A stretch of DNA of 64,000 nucleotides. It comes from Stenotrophomonas rhizophila (GTDB lineage Bacteria; Pseudomonadota; Gammaproteobacteria; Xanthomonadales; Xanthomonadaceae). A program made the position numbers and the translations under genes. Each line of letters opens with the position of its first letter. Positions within the stretch are counted from its first letter, which is position 1. Of the stretch, positions 8,966-17,284 are shown piece after piece. The notes beneath the pieces were generated by a model. The model saw only the letters and a list, made by a program, of their open reading frames with translations, ran no database searches and was not told the origin of the DNA. The stretch covers positions 1,977,605 through 2,041,604 of the forward strand of contig NZ_CP007597.1 in the NCBI RefSeq assembly GCF_000661955.1, read 5' to 3'.

Positions 8966-11785
8966 ATGAAAACGATTACAAAGCCACTGGCCCTGACGGC
9001 CGCCATCACGCTCTCGCTGGCCGCCTCGGCCTGGGCCGCGCCCACCGCCACCACCGGCGGAGCCGACGCCTTCACCGTGCTCAGCCTGGAACAGGCGCCG
9101 AAATGGCTCAATGCGGCCGACGTTGCGGCCCAGCTGCAGGCCATGAACGTGGATGCGCTGACCATCGGCAACGTGCACCGCGAAGCAGACACCAGCGGCA
9201 CCAGCCACGCGCCGGATCCGCTGGAAGCGCTGGCCGACCAGCTGGGTTACACCTACCGCTTCGTCAGTGCCGACCCGGCCTCGGCCGAGCGCCGTGGCAG
9301 CATCGTGATCTCGCGCCTGCCGGTGGAAGCCGAGTCGGGCATCGAAGCGCCGGGCATGAACTACCTGCGCTTGAATGACGGCCGCCACGTGGTGGCGCTG
9401 TACACGCAGACCGCCGCTGCCGATGGCGCACGCTTCAAGCAGCTCATCGAGGCCTCGCGCGTGGGCGCGCCGTCCGTGCTGCTGGGTGTCAACGATGCCG
9501 CCGTGACCGGCTTCGACGCCAACGGCGACGTGGCCCGTTCCAACGGGTTCCAGTCGGCCACCAGCACCGCGGTCAAGCTGCGCATCGATGCCGACAGCCC
9601 GGCCATCGCCGGCAAGTTGCTGACCCTGGGCTACGCCGCGCCGGTCGGCGGCGACACGCCGTGGATGGACACCTCGCTCAACGCCGATGCACGCGCCCGG
9701 CTGATCGTGGCGAAGATGACCGACGACGAGAAGTTCCAGATGCTGCACAGCTACTTCGGGCTGGGCAAGGATGGCGGCCCGCTGCCGGAAGGCGCGGTCG
9801 GTTCGGCCGGTTTCGTGCCGGGCGTGGCGCGGCTGGGCATTCCGTCGCAGCAGTCGGCCGACGCCGGCGTGGGCGTGACCAACCCGGGCGGCATCCGCAA
9901 GGGTGACCACGCCACGGCGATGCCGTCCGGCCCGTCCACCGCGTCCAGCTGGAACCCGGAAATCGCCTTTGCCGGTGGCGCCACCATGGGCCGCGAGGCC
10001 TGGCAGCAGCGCTTCAACATCCTGCTGGCTGGCAGCGTCAACCTGCAGCGCGATCCGCGCAACGGCCGCAACTTCGAATACGCCGGTGAAGACCCGTTGC
10101 TGGCCGGTCGCCTGGTTGGCGAGTCGATCCGCGGCGTGCAGAGCCAGCACGTGGTGTCGACGATGAAGCACTTCGCGCTCAACGACATGGAAACCTCGCG
10201 CAATTTCCACAGCGCCGAGATCGGCGAGCAGGCCATGCGCGAATCGGACCTGCTGGCGTTCGAGATCGCCCTGGACATCGGCAAGCCCGGTTCGGTGATG
10301 TGCTCCTACAACCGCATCAACGGTATCTACGGTTGCGAGCACGATTACCTGATGAACCAGGTGCTCAAGCAGGAGTGGAAGTTCCCCGGTTTCGTGATGT
10401 CCGACTGGGGTGGCGTGCACAGCGGCTCGAAGGCGGCGCTGGCCGGTCTGGACCAGCAGTCGGCCGGTGAAGTGTTCGACAAGGCCGTGTATTTCGATGA
10501 ACCGCTGCGCCTGGCCGTCAATGGCGGCGTGGTGCCGCGTGCGCGTCTGGACGACATGGTGTCGCGGATCCTGCGCGCGATGTTCGCCAACGGCAATTTC
10601 GACCTGCCGCCGCAGCACCAGCCGATCGATGACGCCGCCGGTTTCGCCGCCGCGCAGCGCACCGTGGAAGAAGGCAGCGTGCTGCTGCGCAATGCCAACA
10701 ACGTGCTGCCGCTGGGCCCGGAGGTCAAGCGCATCGTGATCATCGGTGGCCACGCCGACAAGGGCGTGATCGGCGGCGGTGGTTCGTCGATGGTGGGCTG
10801 GACCGCCAAGGGCACCAACGCGGTGCCGGGCGTGCTGCCGACCACCTGGCCGGGTCCGGTGATCTTCCATCCGTCCTCGCCGCTGGAGGCCCTGCGCGCC
10901 GAGCGCCCGGACGCCAGCATCGAGTACGTGGATGGCCGCAACGTGGCCGCCGCCGCGCGCGCTGCCGCCGCGGCCGACGTAGCGATCGTGTTTGCCACGC
11001 AGTGGTCAGCCGAATCGGTCGACCTGCCGCACATGAAGCTGCCCGACAACCAGGACGCGCTGATCGCCGGGGTGGCCAAGGCCAACCCGAAGACCGTGGT
11101 GGTGCTGGAAACCAACGGCCCGGTCGAGCTGCCGTGGCTGCAGCAGGTGCCGGCGGTGCTGCAGGCGTGGTACCCGGGCATCCGTGGCGGCGAAGGCATT
11201 GCCGCGCTGCTGACCGGCAAGGTCAATCCATCCGGCCGCCTGCCGGTGACCTGGCCGGTGGATGCCAGCCAGCTGCCGCGTCCGGAAGTGAACGGGCTGG
11301 GCTTCAACCCGAAGCACAAGCCGGACGACACCATCGATTACGACATCGAAGGCGCCAACGTCGGCTACAAGTGGTTCGCCGCCAAGGGCCTGACCCCGCA
11401 GTTCGCGTTCGGCCATGGCCTGTCCTACACCAGCTTCACCTATGAAAACCTGAGTGCCATCTCGATGGGCCAGCGTCTGGTCGCCACCGTGGACATCCGC
11501 AACACCGGCAAGGTGGCCGGCGCGGACGTGGCCCAGCTGTACCTGAAGATGCCCGAAGGCAGCGCCACCCCGATCCGCCTGATCGGCTTCCAGAAGGTCA
11601 CGCTGCAGCCGGGCGAATCGCGCCGGATCCGCATCGAGGCCGAACCGAAGACGCTGGCCAGCTTCGACACCGCCGACAAGCAGTGGAAGATCGCCGAGGG
11701 CCGCTACGAACTGCAGCTGTCGCGCTCGGCCAACGAGCCGGTGGAAACCATCGCGTTCGTGCTCGGTGATGAAGTAGTGCGTTAA
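8966..11785 (+). CDS. Secreted glycoside hydrolase family 3 (beta-glucosidase type) with extra N-terminal domain
   Basis: 939 aa from ATG 8966, chosen because it begins with a clear signal peptide (MKTITKPLALTAAITLSLAA, cut after AWA). Residues ~240-600 are the GH3 TIM barrel, with KHFALND and the nucleophile Asp480 in FVMSDWGG; ~600-790 the second domain; ~845-935 a fibronectin III-like domain. Likely periplasmic or exported and releasing terminal beta-linked sugars. Odd part: residues ~30-225 precede the barrel and resemble a degraded endonuclease/exonuclease/phosphatase fold rather than a normal GH3 leader. No TonB receptor or other sugar gene adjoins it. Confidence 0.9.
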   Translation: MKTITKPLALTAAITLSLAASAWAAPTATTGGADAFTVLSLEQAPKWLNAADVAAQLQAMNVDALTIGNVHREADTSGTSHAPDPLEALADQLGYTYRFVSADPASAERRGSIVISRLPVEAESGIEAPGMNYLRLNDGRHVVALYTQTAAADGARFKQLIEASRVGAPSVLLGVNDAAVTGFDANGDVARSNGFQSATSTAVKLRIDADSPAIAGKLLTLGYAAPVGGDTPWMDTSLNADARARLIVAKMTDDEKFQMLHSYFGLGKDGGPLPEGAVGSAGFVPGVARLGIPSQQSADAGVGVTNPGGIRKGDHATAMPSGPSTASSWNPEIAFAGGATMGREAWQQRFNILLAGSVNLQRDPRNGRNFEYAGEDPLLAGRLVGESIRGVQSQHVVSTMKHFALNDMETSRNFHSAEIGEQAMRESDLLAFEIALDIGKPGSVMCSYNRINGIYGCEHDYLMNQVLKQEWKFPGFVMSDWGGVHSGSKAALAGLDQQSAGEVFDKAVYFDEPLRLAVNGGVVPRARLDDMVSRILRAMFANGNFDLPPQHQPIDDAAGFAAAQRTVEEGSVLLRNANNVLPLGPEVKRIVIIGGHADKGVIGGGGSSMVGWTAKGTNAVPGVLPTTWPGPVIFHPSSPLEALRAERPDASIEYVDGRNVAAAARAAAAADVAIVFATQWSAESVDLPHMKLPDNQDALIAGVAKANPKTVVVLETNGPVELPWLQQVPAVLQAWYPGIRGGEGIAALLTGKVNPSGRLPVTWPVDASQLPRPEVNGLGFNPKHKPDDTIDYDIEGANVGYKWFAAKGLTPQFAFGHGLSYTSFTYENLSAISMGQRLVATVDIRNTGKVAGADVAQLYLKMPEGSATPIRLIGFQKVTLQPGESRRIRIEAEPKTLASFDTADKQWKIAEGRYELQLSRSANEPVETIAFVLGDEVVR

Positions 11786-11794
11786 GCGACGGCG

Positions 11795-11890
11795 GGTACC
11801 GACCGACGGTCGGTACCTACCCGCCGGGTTGGCCATCATGATGGCCAACCCCTGCACGCAACCCGGTGGGGCACGACCGTTGGTCGTGCC
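11795..11890. repeat. Cluster of three extragenic palindromes (SMAG-like REP)
   Basis: Three hairpins in tandem between the GH3 gene and the convergent LysR gene: GGTACCGACC-GAC-GGTCGGTACC (11795-11817, with CTAC at the edge, so GTAG on the minus strand), a perfect 26-bp palindrome at 11826-11851, and GGCACGACC-GTT-GGTCGTGCC (11870-11890). The first and third fit the SMAG style of short GC-rich hairpin. They may also act as a bidirectional transcription stop. Confidence 0.75.
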
Positions 11891-11899
11891 TGCCGCGGC

Positions 11900-12796
11900 T
11901 CAACCGGGCAGATGCTGGCGCAGGTGCGCCAGCAACAGCTGCACCCGACGCGAAGGATGTGCGGTGTTGGGAAACACCGCATACACCCCCTGGCGCGGAA
12001 AGCGGTGCCCGCGCAGGATCGGCAGCAGCCGACCTGCCGCCAGGTCCTCGGCAATCAACCACTGCGGCAGCACCGTGGCGCCGGCCCCGGCCAGCGCGAA
12101 GGCACGCAACGTGGACGCATTGTCCACCGTGACCACCGCATCGGCGGGGTTGCTGGCAAACATCTGGTCGCTGCCATCGGGGGCGATCAACGGCAGGTCC
12201 GCCAAACGCGGATAGCCCAGCCGTGGCAGCGTACGCACCCAGTCCGGGTCGTCACGCGCGGCATCATCGGGCAAGCCCGACAACACCGACGGCGCGGCCA
12301 CCGCGCACAACGCGTGCTCATCGAGCAGGGTGGCGCGCAGCTCGGAATCGGCCATGCGCCCCAACCGGATGGCCAGGTCGAACCGCTCGGGAATCAGGTC
12401 GGCATGCGCCGGTGTGGTCGACAGGTGCAGCCGCAGCTGCGGGTGCAGGGCGCGGAACCCCTCCAGCAGCGGCACCACCTTGGCGGCGGCATATTCGGGC
12501 GTGGTGGTCAGGCGCAGCGTGCCACGCAGCTGCAGCTGCTCGCTGCGGGCCTCTTCGATGGCCCGTTCGGCGGTGGCCAGCATCGCCACGCAGTGCTGGT
12601 GAAAGCGCTCGCCGGCCTCGGTCAGCGCCAGGCTGCGGGTGTTGCGCACCAGCAGGGTCACGCCCAGTTCCTGCTCCAGCCGCTTCAGATTGAAGCTCAC
12701 CACCGCCTTGCTCTGGCCCAGGCGCTGCGCGGCCGCGGTGAGGCTGCCGGCATCGACCACGGCCTTGAAGGTCTCGAAGCGGTCCAGGCTGACCAT
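11900..12796 (-). CDS. LysR-family transcriptional regulator
   Basis: 298 aa from ATG 12796, which has an AGAGG ribosome site; an in-frame TTG at 12817 is less likely and lies inside the operator. Winged helix at residues ~1-60 (MVSLDRFETFKAVVDAGSL, then LGQSKAVVSFNLKRLEQELG) and a periplasmic-binding-like effector domain after ~90. Divergent from a DHA2 pump with a 19-bp palindrome between them, so it probably controls that operon. Confidence 0.92.
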   Translation of the reverse strand: MVSLDRFETFKAVVDAGSLTAAAQRLGQSKAVVSFNLKRLEQELGVTLLVRNTRSLALTEAGERFHQHCVAMLATAERAIEEARSEQLQLRGTLRLTTTPEYAAAKVVPLLEGFRALHPQLRLHLSTTPAHADLIPERFDLAIRLGRMADSELRATLLDEHALCAVAAPSVLSGLPDDAARDDPDWVRTLPRLGYPRLADLPLIAPDGSDQMFASNPADAVVTVDNASTLRAFALAGAGATVLPQWLIAEDLAAGRLLPILRGHRFPRQGVYAVFPNTAHPSRRVQLLLAHLRQHLPG

Positions 12797-12811
12797 CGCG
12801 CACGCCTCTTG

Positions 12812-12830
12812 TGTCAAAAATGGTTTGACA
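12812..12830. promoter_or_regulatory. Palindrome in LysR / MFS divergent promoter
   Basis: TGTCAAA-AATGG-TTTGACA, perfect 7-bp arms containing a T-N11-A core as expected for a LysR-type binding site. It lies 16-34 bp before the LysR ATG and about 75 bp before the pump ATG. Confidence 0.65.
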
Positions 12831-12903
12831 GTCTTGCATTGGATGTTCGGTTTATCCAGCGTCGCCCAGCGCGCATGCTGCCGCCTCGCAACTGGAGTGC
12901 CGC

Positions 12904-14259
12904 ATGACCTATCGCGCCAAAGTGGAGCTGCTGTACCTGCTCGGGTTCTCGCTGGACCTGGTCAACATGTTCATCGGCACGGTGGCCTATCCGGCCGTGG
13001 CGGCCGACCTGCACGCCTCGGTGCCGCAGCTGGCGTGGATCGGCAACGCCTACATGCTGGGCCTGACCCTGGTGATCCCGCTGGGCAGCTGGCTGGCCGC
13101 GCGGCTGGGCGAGCGCCGGCTGCTGTGCCTGTCGCTGGCGGTGTTCGCGCTGGGCGCGATCCTGGCCGGCACTGCGCCCAGCATCGAAGCGCTGATCGGC
13201 TGGCGGCTGCTGCAGGGACTGGGCGGCGGGTTGCTGATTCCGGTCGGGCAGGCGATGGCCTACCGGCATTGCCCACCGGCCGAACGTGGCCGCCTCACCG
13301 CGCGCATCATGGCCGTGGCCCTGCTGGTGCCGGCGCTGTCGCCGACCCTGGGCGGCTGGCTGGTCGGGCTGGGATCATGGCGCTGGGTACTGCTGGCCAG
13401 CGTGCCATTGGCCGCGCTCACGCTGCTGCTGGCTGCCGCGTGGATCCGCACCGAGGCGCCGCGGGCGCTGCCGCGGCTGGACCGGCGCGGCCTGGTGCTG
13501 GGCTCGCTGGGCCTGAGCCTGCTGCTGGTGGCCCTGAGCCAGATCGCCGAGGCTCAGCAGCGCACGCTGGGGATCACGCTGCTGGTGGTCGCCGCCGCTG
13601 TGCTGGCGGTCTATGCGCGCACCGCTGCCCGCACCGCGCAGCCGGTACTGCACTGGGCGTTGCTGCGACACCCCACGCTGCGCCTGGCCATGGTGGTGTA
13701 CCTGCTGGTGCCGGGTACCTTCATCGGCACCCAGCTGGTGGCGACGCTGCTGCTGCATCGGCAGGGCTACACCGCGGCGGCCATCGGCGGCTTCATGCTG
13801 CCTTGGGCGATGGCCTCGGCCTGCGCGATCGCCACTACGCGGCACTGGCTGCCGCGCATCGGTGCGCGGCCGCTGTTGAGCGCGGGCATGCTGTGCCAGG
13901 CCGTGGGCATCGTGCTGTTGATCGGCATCCAGCCCGGCCAGCCGGGGGTGCCGGTGCTGGCATTCGCGCTGATGGGGCTCGGCGGCAGCCTGTGCAGCAG
14001 CAGCGCGCAGACGCTCGCGTTCCAGGGCATGCAGGACCAGGACATGCTGCCGGCCAGCGCGCTCTGGAATCTCAACCGCCAACTCAGTTTCTGCCTGGCC
14101 GCCGCGCTGCTGGCCTGCGTGCTGGCGGTGCTGTCGTCGCGGATGCCCGACCGCGCTTTCGCGCTCACCCTGTTGCTGGCGGCTGGCATGAGCCTGCTGC
14201 CGCTGCTTCTGCTCTGGCGCCTGCCGGCGTCCACCCTGACCTTGAGGACCTCCGCATGA
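12904..14259 (+). CDS. MFS efflux transporter, DHA2 (EmrB/QacA) type
   Basis: 451 aa, mostly membrane: about 13-14 hydrophobic segments, with GSWLAARLGERRLLC in the helix 2-3 loop and the antiporter motif region ALSPTLGGWLVGLGSWRWVL (motif C, GG-W-Wxx-F/V). Likely a proton-driven efflux pump for drugs or metabolites. Coupled to the next gene by an ATGA overlap and divergent from the LysR gene. Confidence 0.9.
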   Translation: MTYRAKVELLYLLGFSLDLVNMFIGTVAYPAVAADLHASVPQLAWIGNAYMLGLTLVIPLGSWLAARLGERRLLCLSLAVFALGAILAGTAPSIEALIGWRLLQGLGGGLLIPVGQAMAYRHCPPAERGRLTARIMAVALLVPALSPTLGGWLVGLGSWRWVLLASVPLAALTLLLAAAWIRTEAPRALPRLDRRGLVLGSLGLSLLLVALSQIAEAQQRTLGITLLVVAAAVLAVYARTAARTAQPVLHWALLRHPTLRLAMVVYLLVPGTFIGTQLVATLLLHRQGYTAAAIGGFMLPWAMASACAIATTRHWLPRIGARPLLSAGMLCQAVGIVLLIGIQPGQPGVPVLAFALMGLGGSLCSSSAQTLAFQGMQDQDMLPASALWNLNRQLSFCLAAALLACVLAVLSSRMPDRAFALTLLLAAGMSLLPLLLLWRLPASTLTLRTSA

Positions 14260-14645
14260 CTGACACCTCCGCCCTGCACGAAATCCATGCGCTGCATGTG
14301 CTGATCGAAGACTGGTTCAACGCACGTATCCCGGCATCCGCGCTGGACACGCTGATGGCGCGTTTCACCGATGACTTCTGCATGGTCGGGGTGGCCGGCC
14401 AGCGCCTGGATCGAGACGCCGTGCAGGCGTTGTTCGCCGGCAGCCATGGCGCACGCGCCGGGCTGGTGATCGCCATCGAATCGGTGCAGGCCACGGCCCT
14501 GCCGTCGCCGCTGGCCATGCTGCGCTATCGCGAAGGCCAGGGCGTGGAGGAGGGCGCGATGCGCTGGCGGGAATCGCTGGCCGTGCTTCGCCAGGAGCAC
14601 GGGCAATGGCGCTGGTTGGCGCTGCATGAAACAGCCAGCGCGTGA
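14256..14645 (+). CDS. Small NTF2/SnoaL-like protein
   Basis: 129 aa starting at the ATGA overlap with the pump gene. The pattern (N-terminal helix with LIEDWFNARIPASALDTLMARFTDDFCMVG, then strands ending QWRWLALHETASA) fits the NTF2-like cone fold seen in DUF4440/SnoaL proteins. No catalytic residues can be assigned. Co-transcription with an efflux pump suggests a detoxification or modification role, but this is inference. Confidence 0.7.
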   Translation: MTDTSALHEIHALHVLIEDWFNARIPASALDTLMARFTDDFCMVGVAGQRLDRDAVQALFAGSHGARAGLVIAIESVQATALPSPLAMLRYREGQGVEEGAMRWRESLAVLRQEHGQWRWLALHETASA

Positions 14646-14646
14646 A

Positions 14647-15033
14647 TCAGCGCACGCGGTAAACGCCGAGCTGGTCCTCGTCGACCAACACCACGCGGTC
14701 GGGTCGCGCGCTGAAGCAGGGCGCGATGAGCAGCGGCCGCACATCGCCGGCCTGCATTGCGCCACGCAGGAAGGCGACCACATCGGCCGCCGTGGCACGG
14801 AAGGTGCGCCCGCCGAACAGGGCGGTGCGCCCCTTCCAGGTCACCACGTTATGCGCCACGTAGCAGCTGGCATCCTGCAGGACGTCAGCCAGCGCTTCCA
14901 GGTCGGCGATGGGCTGGAATGGCGCGCCCGCGGCAACGGCATCGCGCATCTGGAAATAGACGCGCTGCTCTTCCTCCCGTGACGCCAGCTCGGCGCGCAC
15001 CAGTGCCTGCAGTGTGTAGTGGTTCTTCATCAT
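14647..15033 (-). CDS. Hypothetical protein, 128 aa
   Basis: Starts at the double ATG 15033/15030 (MMKNHYTLQALVRAELASRE); the longer open frame to 15165 reads as basic low-quality sequence and was rejected. No signal peptide or membrane segment. Family not recognised; helix-rich middle (PIADLEALADVLQDASCYVA) and C-terminal beta-like segment. Convergent with the NTF2-like gene, with only one base between the stops. Confidence 0.65.
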   Translation of the reverse strand: MMKNHYTLQALVRAELASREEEQRVYFQMRDAVAAGAPFQPIADLEALADVLQDASCYVAHNVVTWKGRTALFGGRTFRATAADVVAFLRGAMQAGDVRPLLIAPCFSARPDRVVLVDEDQLGVYRVR

Positions 15034-15227
15034 CAGCCGCCTGGTCCGGTGGAGAGTACCGCCGTGGACTCCGGGGCCCATTCTGCGGTGGCGCGCATGG
15101 CTTTGCACGATACGGTGGTTGATGGCTGAATGCGGGAGAGGGCGTTCCGTCGGGACCATCGGCATCTACCGGCGCGGCGCGGGCGGCGCTAGGCTGCGGT
15201 GATTGCCACCCTGCCGGGAGATAGCCC

Positions 15228-17123
15228 ATGCGTGTCCGTGTCGTGCCTGTCGTGCTGTTGAGCCTCATGGTTGCCGCCAGTGTGTCGGCGCAGACCTCGC
15301 CGATGACCCCGGATGTTCCGGCCAAGGGGTTCGTCACGCCCACGGCCAGCAATGACTACGACAAGCGCGTGGTGATGGTGCCGATGCGCGACGGCACAAA
15401 GCTCTACACGGTGATCGTGGTGCCCAAGGGCGCGAAGCACGCCCCGATCCTGCTGACCCGCACGCCGTATGACGCGGCCAACCGCGCCAAGCGCATCGAC
15501 TCGCCGCACATGCGCGACATCCTGCCCCAGGGCGATGAGGTGTTCGTCGACGGCGGCTACATCCGGGTGTTCCAGGACATCCGCGGCAAGTACGGCTCCG
15601 AAGGCGACTACGTGATGACCCGACCGCTGCGCGGGCCGCTCAACAGCACCAAGGTGGACCATGCCACCGACGCCTGGGACACGATCGACTGGCTGGTCAA
15701 GCACGTGCCCGAAAGCAACGGCAAGGTCGGCATGCTGGGCTCTTCGTATGAAGGCTTCACCGTGGTGATGGCGCTGACCAACCCGCACCCGGCGCTGAAG
15801 GTGGCCGCGCCGCAGAGTCCGATGATCGACGGCTGGATGGGCGATGACTGGCTCAACTACGGCGCCTTCCGCCAGGTCAACTTCGGCTACTTCACCGGCC
15901 AGCTGGCCAAGCGCGGCAAGGGGCCGTCGATTCCCAGCGTCGGCTACGACGACTACACCACCTTCCTGCGTGCCGGCTCGGCGGGCGACTACGCACGCGC
16001 CAACGGGCTGGACCAGCTGCCGTGGTGGCACAAGCTGATCGAGCATCCGGCCTACGACGCCTTCTGGCAGGAACAGGCGCTGGATGCGCAGATGGCCAAG
16101 ACCCCGCTGAAGGTGCCCACCATGTGGCTGCAGGGCCTGTGGGACCAGGAGGACATGTGGGGCGCGGTGCACAGCTATGCGGCGATGGAGCCGCGTGACA
16201 GCAGCAACACGCTCAACTACCTGGTGATGGGCCCGTGGCGGCACAGCCAGGTGAACTACGACGGCAGCAGCCTGGGCGCGCTGAAGTTCGACGGCGATAC
16301 CGCACTGCAGTTCCGCCGCGACGTGCTCAAGCCGTTCTTCGACCAGTACCTGGTGGACGGCGCGGCCAAGGCCGATACGCCGCCGGTGCTGATCTACAAC
16401 ACCGGCGAGAACCACTGGGACAAGCTGCAGCAGTGGCCGCGGACGGTGGCACAGAGCAAGCCGCTGTATCTGCGTGCGGGCGGCAAGCTGTCGTTCGAGG
16501 CGCCGCAGCCGGGCGAAGCCACCTACGAGGCCTACGTGGCGGACCCGGCCAAGCCGGTGCCGTTCGTGCCGCGCCCGGTGCGCTTCGCCGACCGCGACAT
16601 GTGGACCAGCTGGTTGGTGAAGGACCAGCGTTTCGTGGACGGGCGGCCCGACGTGCTGACCTTCGTCAGCGAACCGCTGACCGAACCGCTGCGCATCGGC
16701 GGCGCGCCGCAGGTGAACCTTGCCGCGGCCACCACCGGCAGCGATGCCGACTGGGTGGTGAAGCTGATCGACGTGTACCCCGACCAGACCCCGTCCACGC
16801 CGGAGATGGGCGGCTATGAGCTGGCGGTGTCGATGGCGATCTTCCGCGGGCGCTACCGCGAGAGTTTCAGTGCGCCCAAGGCGATCGCGGCCAACCAGGT
16901 GCTCGATTACACATTCGGCCTGCCCACGGCCAACCACGTGTTCCAGCCGGGCCACCGGGTGATGGTGCAGGTGCAGTCCAGCCTGTTCCCGCTCTACGAC
17001 CGCAACCCGCAGACCTTCGTGCCGAACATCTACCTGGCCAAGCCGGGCGATTACCAGAAGGCGACGCAGCAGGTGTGGCACGCGCCGCAGCAGGCAAGCT
17101 TTATCTCGCTGCCGGTGTATTGA
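15228..17123 (+). CDS. Alpha-amino acid ester hydrolase (CocE/NonD, S15 family), secreted
   Basis: 631 aa with a signal peptide (MRVRVVPVVLLSLMVAASVS, cut after AQ region) and ribosome site GGGAGAT. Alpha/beta hydrolase with the nucleophile Ser173 in GSSYEG, acid Asp306 and His339, plus a carboxylate cluster Asp207, Glu308, Asp309 (WDQEDMWG). These sit one residue before the catalytic set known from the Xanthomonas citri enzyme. This family cleaves and forms esters and amides of alpha-amino acids with a free amino group, including ampicillin- and cephalexin-type side chains. The C-terminal ~200 residues form the jellyroll domain (S15_C). Likely periplasmic; natural substrate unknown. Confidence 0.9.
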   Translation: MRVRVVPVVLLSLMVAASVSAQTSPMTPDVPAKGFVTPTASNDYDKRVVMVPMRDGTKLYTVIVVPKGAKHAPILLTRTPYDAANRAKRIDSPHMRDILPQGDEVFVDGGYIRVFQDIRGKYGSEGDYVMTRPLRGPLNSTKVDHATDAWDTIDWLVKHVPESNGKVGMLGSSYEGFTVVMALTNPHPALKVAAPQSPMIDGWMGDDWLNYGAFRQVNFGYFTGQLAKRGKGPSIPSVGYDDYTTFLRAGSAGDYARANGLDQLPWWHKLIEHPAYDAFWQEQALDAQMAKTPLKVPTMWLQGLWDQEDMWGAVHSYAAMEPRDSSNTLNYLVMGPWRHSQVNYDGSSLGALKFDGDTALQFRRDVLKPFFDQYLVDGAAKADTPPVLIYNTGENHWDKLQQWPRTVAQSKPLYLRAGGKLSFEAPQPGEATYEAYVADPAKPVPFVPRPVRFADRDMWTSWLVKDQRFVDGRPDVLTFVSEPLTEPLRIGGAPQVNLAAATTGSDADWVVKLIDVYPDQTPSTPEMGGYELAVSMAIFRGRYRESFSAPKAIAANQVLDYTFGLPTANHVFQPGHRVMVQVQSSLFPLYDRNPQTFVPNIYLAKPGDYQKATQQVWHAPQQASFISLPVY

Positions 17124-17156
17124 CCGCGGACGCACGGATAACCTTCAACGCCCGGG

Positions 17157-17224
17157 TAGAGCCGACCGTTGGTCGGCTCCCCTTGCGCGGATCCGGGTGC
17201 AGCCGACCAACGGTCGGCTCTACC
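17157..17224. repeat. SMAG-type REP pair in inverted orientation
   Basis: GTAG followed by AGCCGACC-GTT-GGTCGGCT (17157-17179), then the mirror copy AGCCGACC-AAC-GGTCGGCT-CTAC (17202-17224). Each is an 8-bp stem with a 3-base loop and GTAG at the outer end; the two can also pair with each other into one long hairpin. It sits between two same-direction genes. Confidence 0.85.
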
Positions 17225-17284
17225 CGCATTGCGTCGCCCGTGCACAGGCGCTAGCGTGCAACTCCGTTTTCCCTGATGTGACCG

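Noticed and set aside
15189..17135. 648-codon open frame opposite the ester hydrolase
   Set aside because: Exact antisense of a gene with all catalytic residues conserved; the composition is a mirror of that gene.
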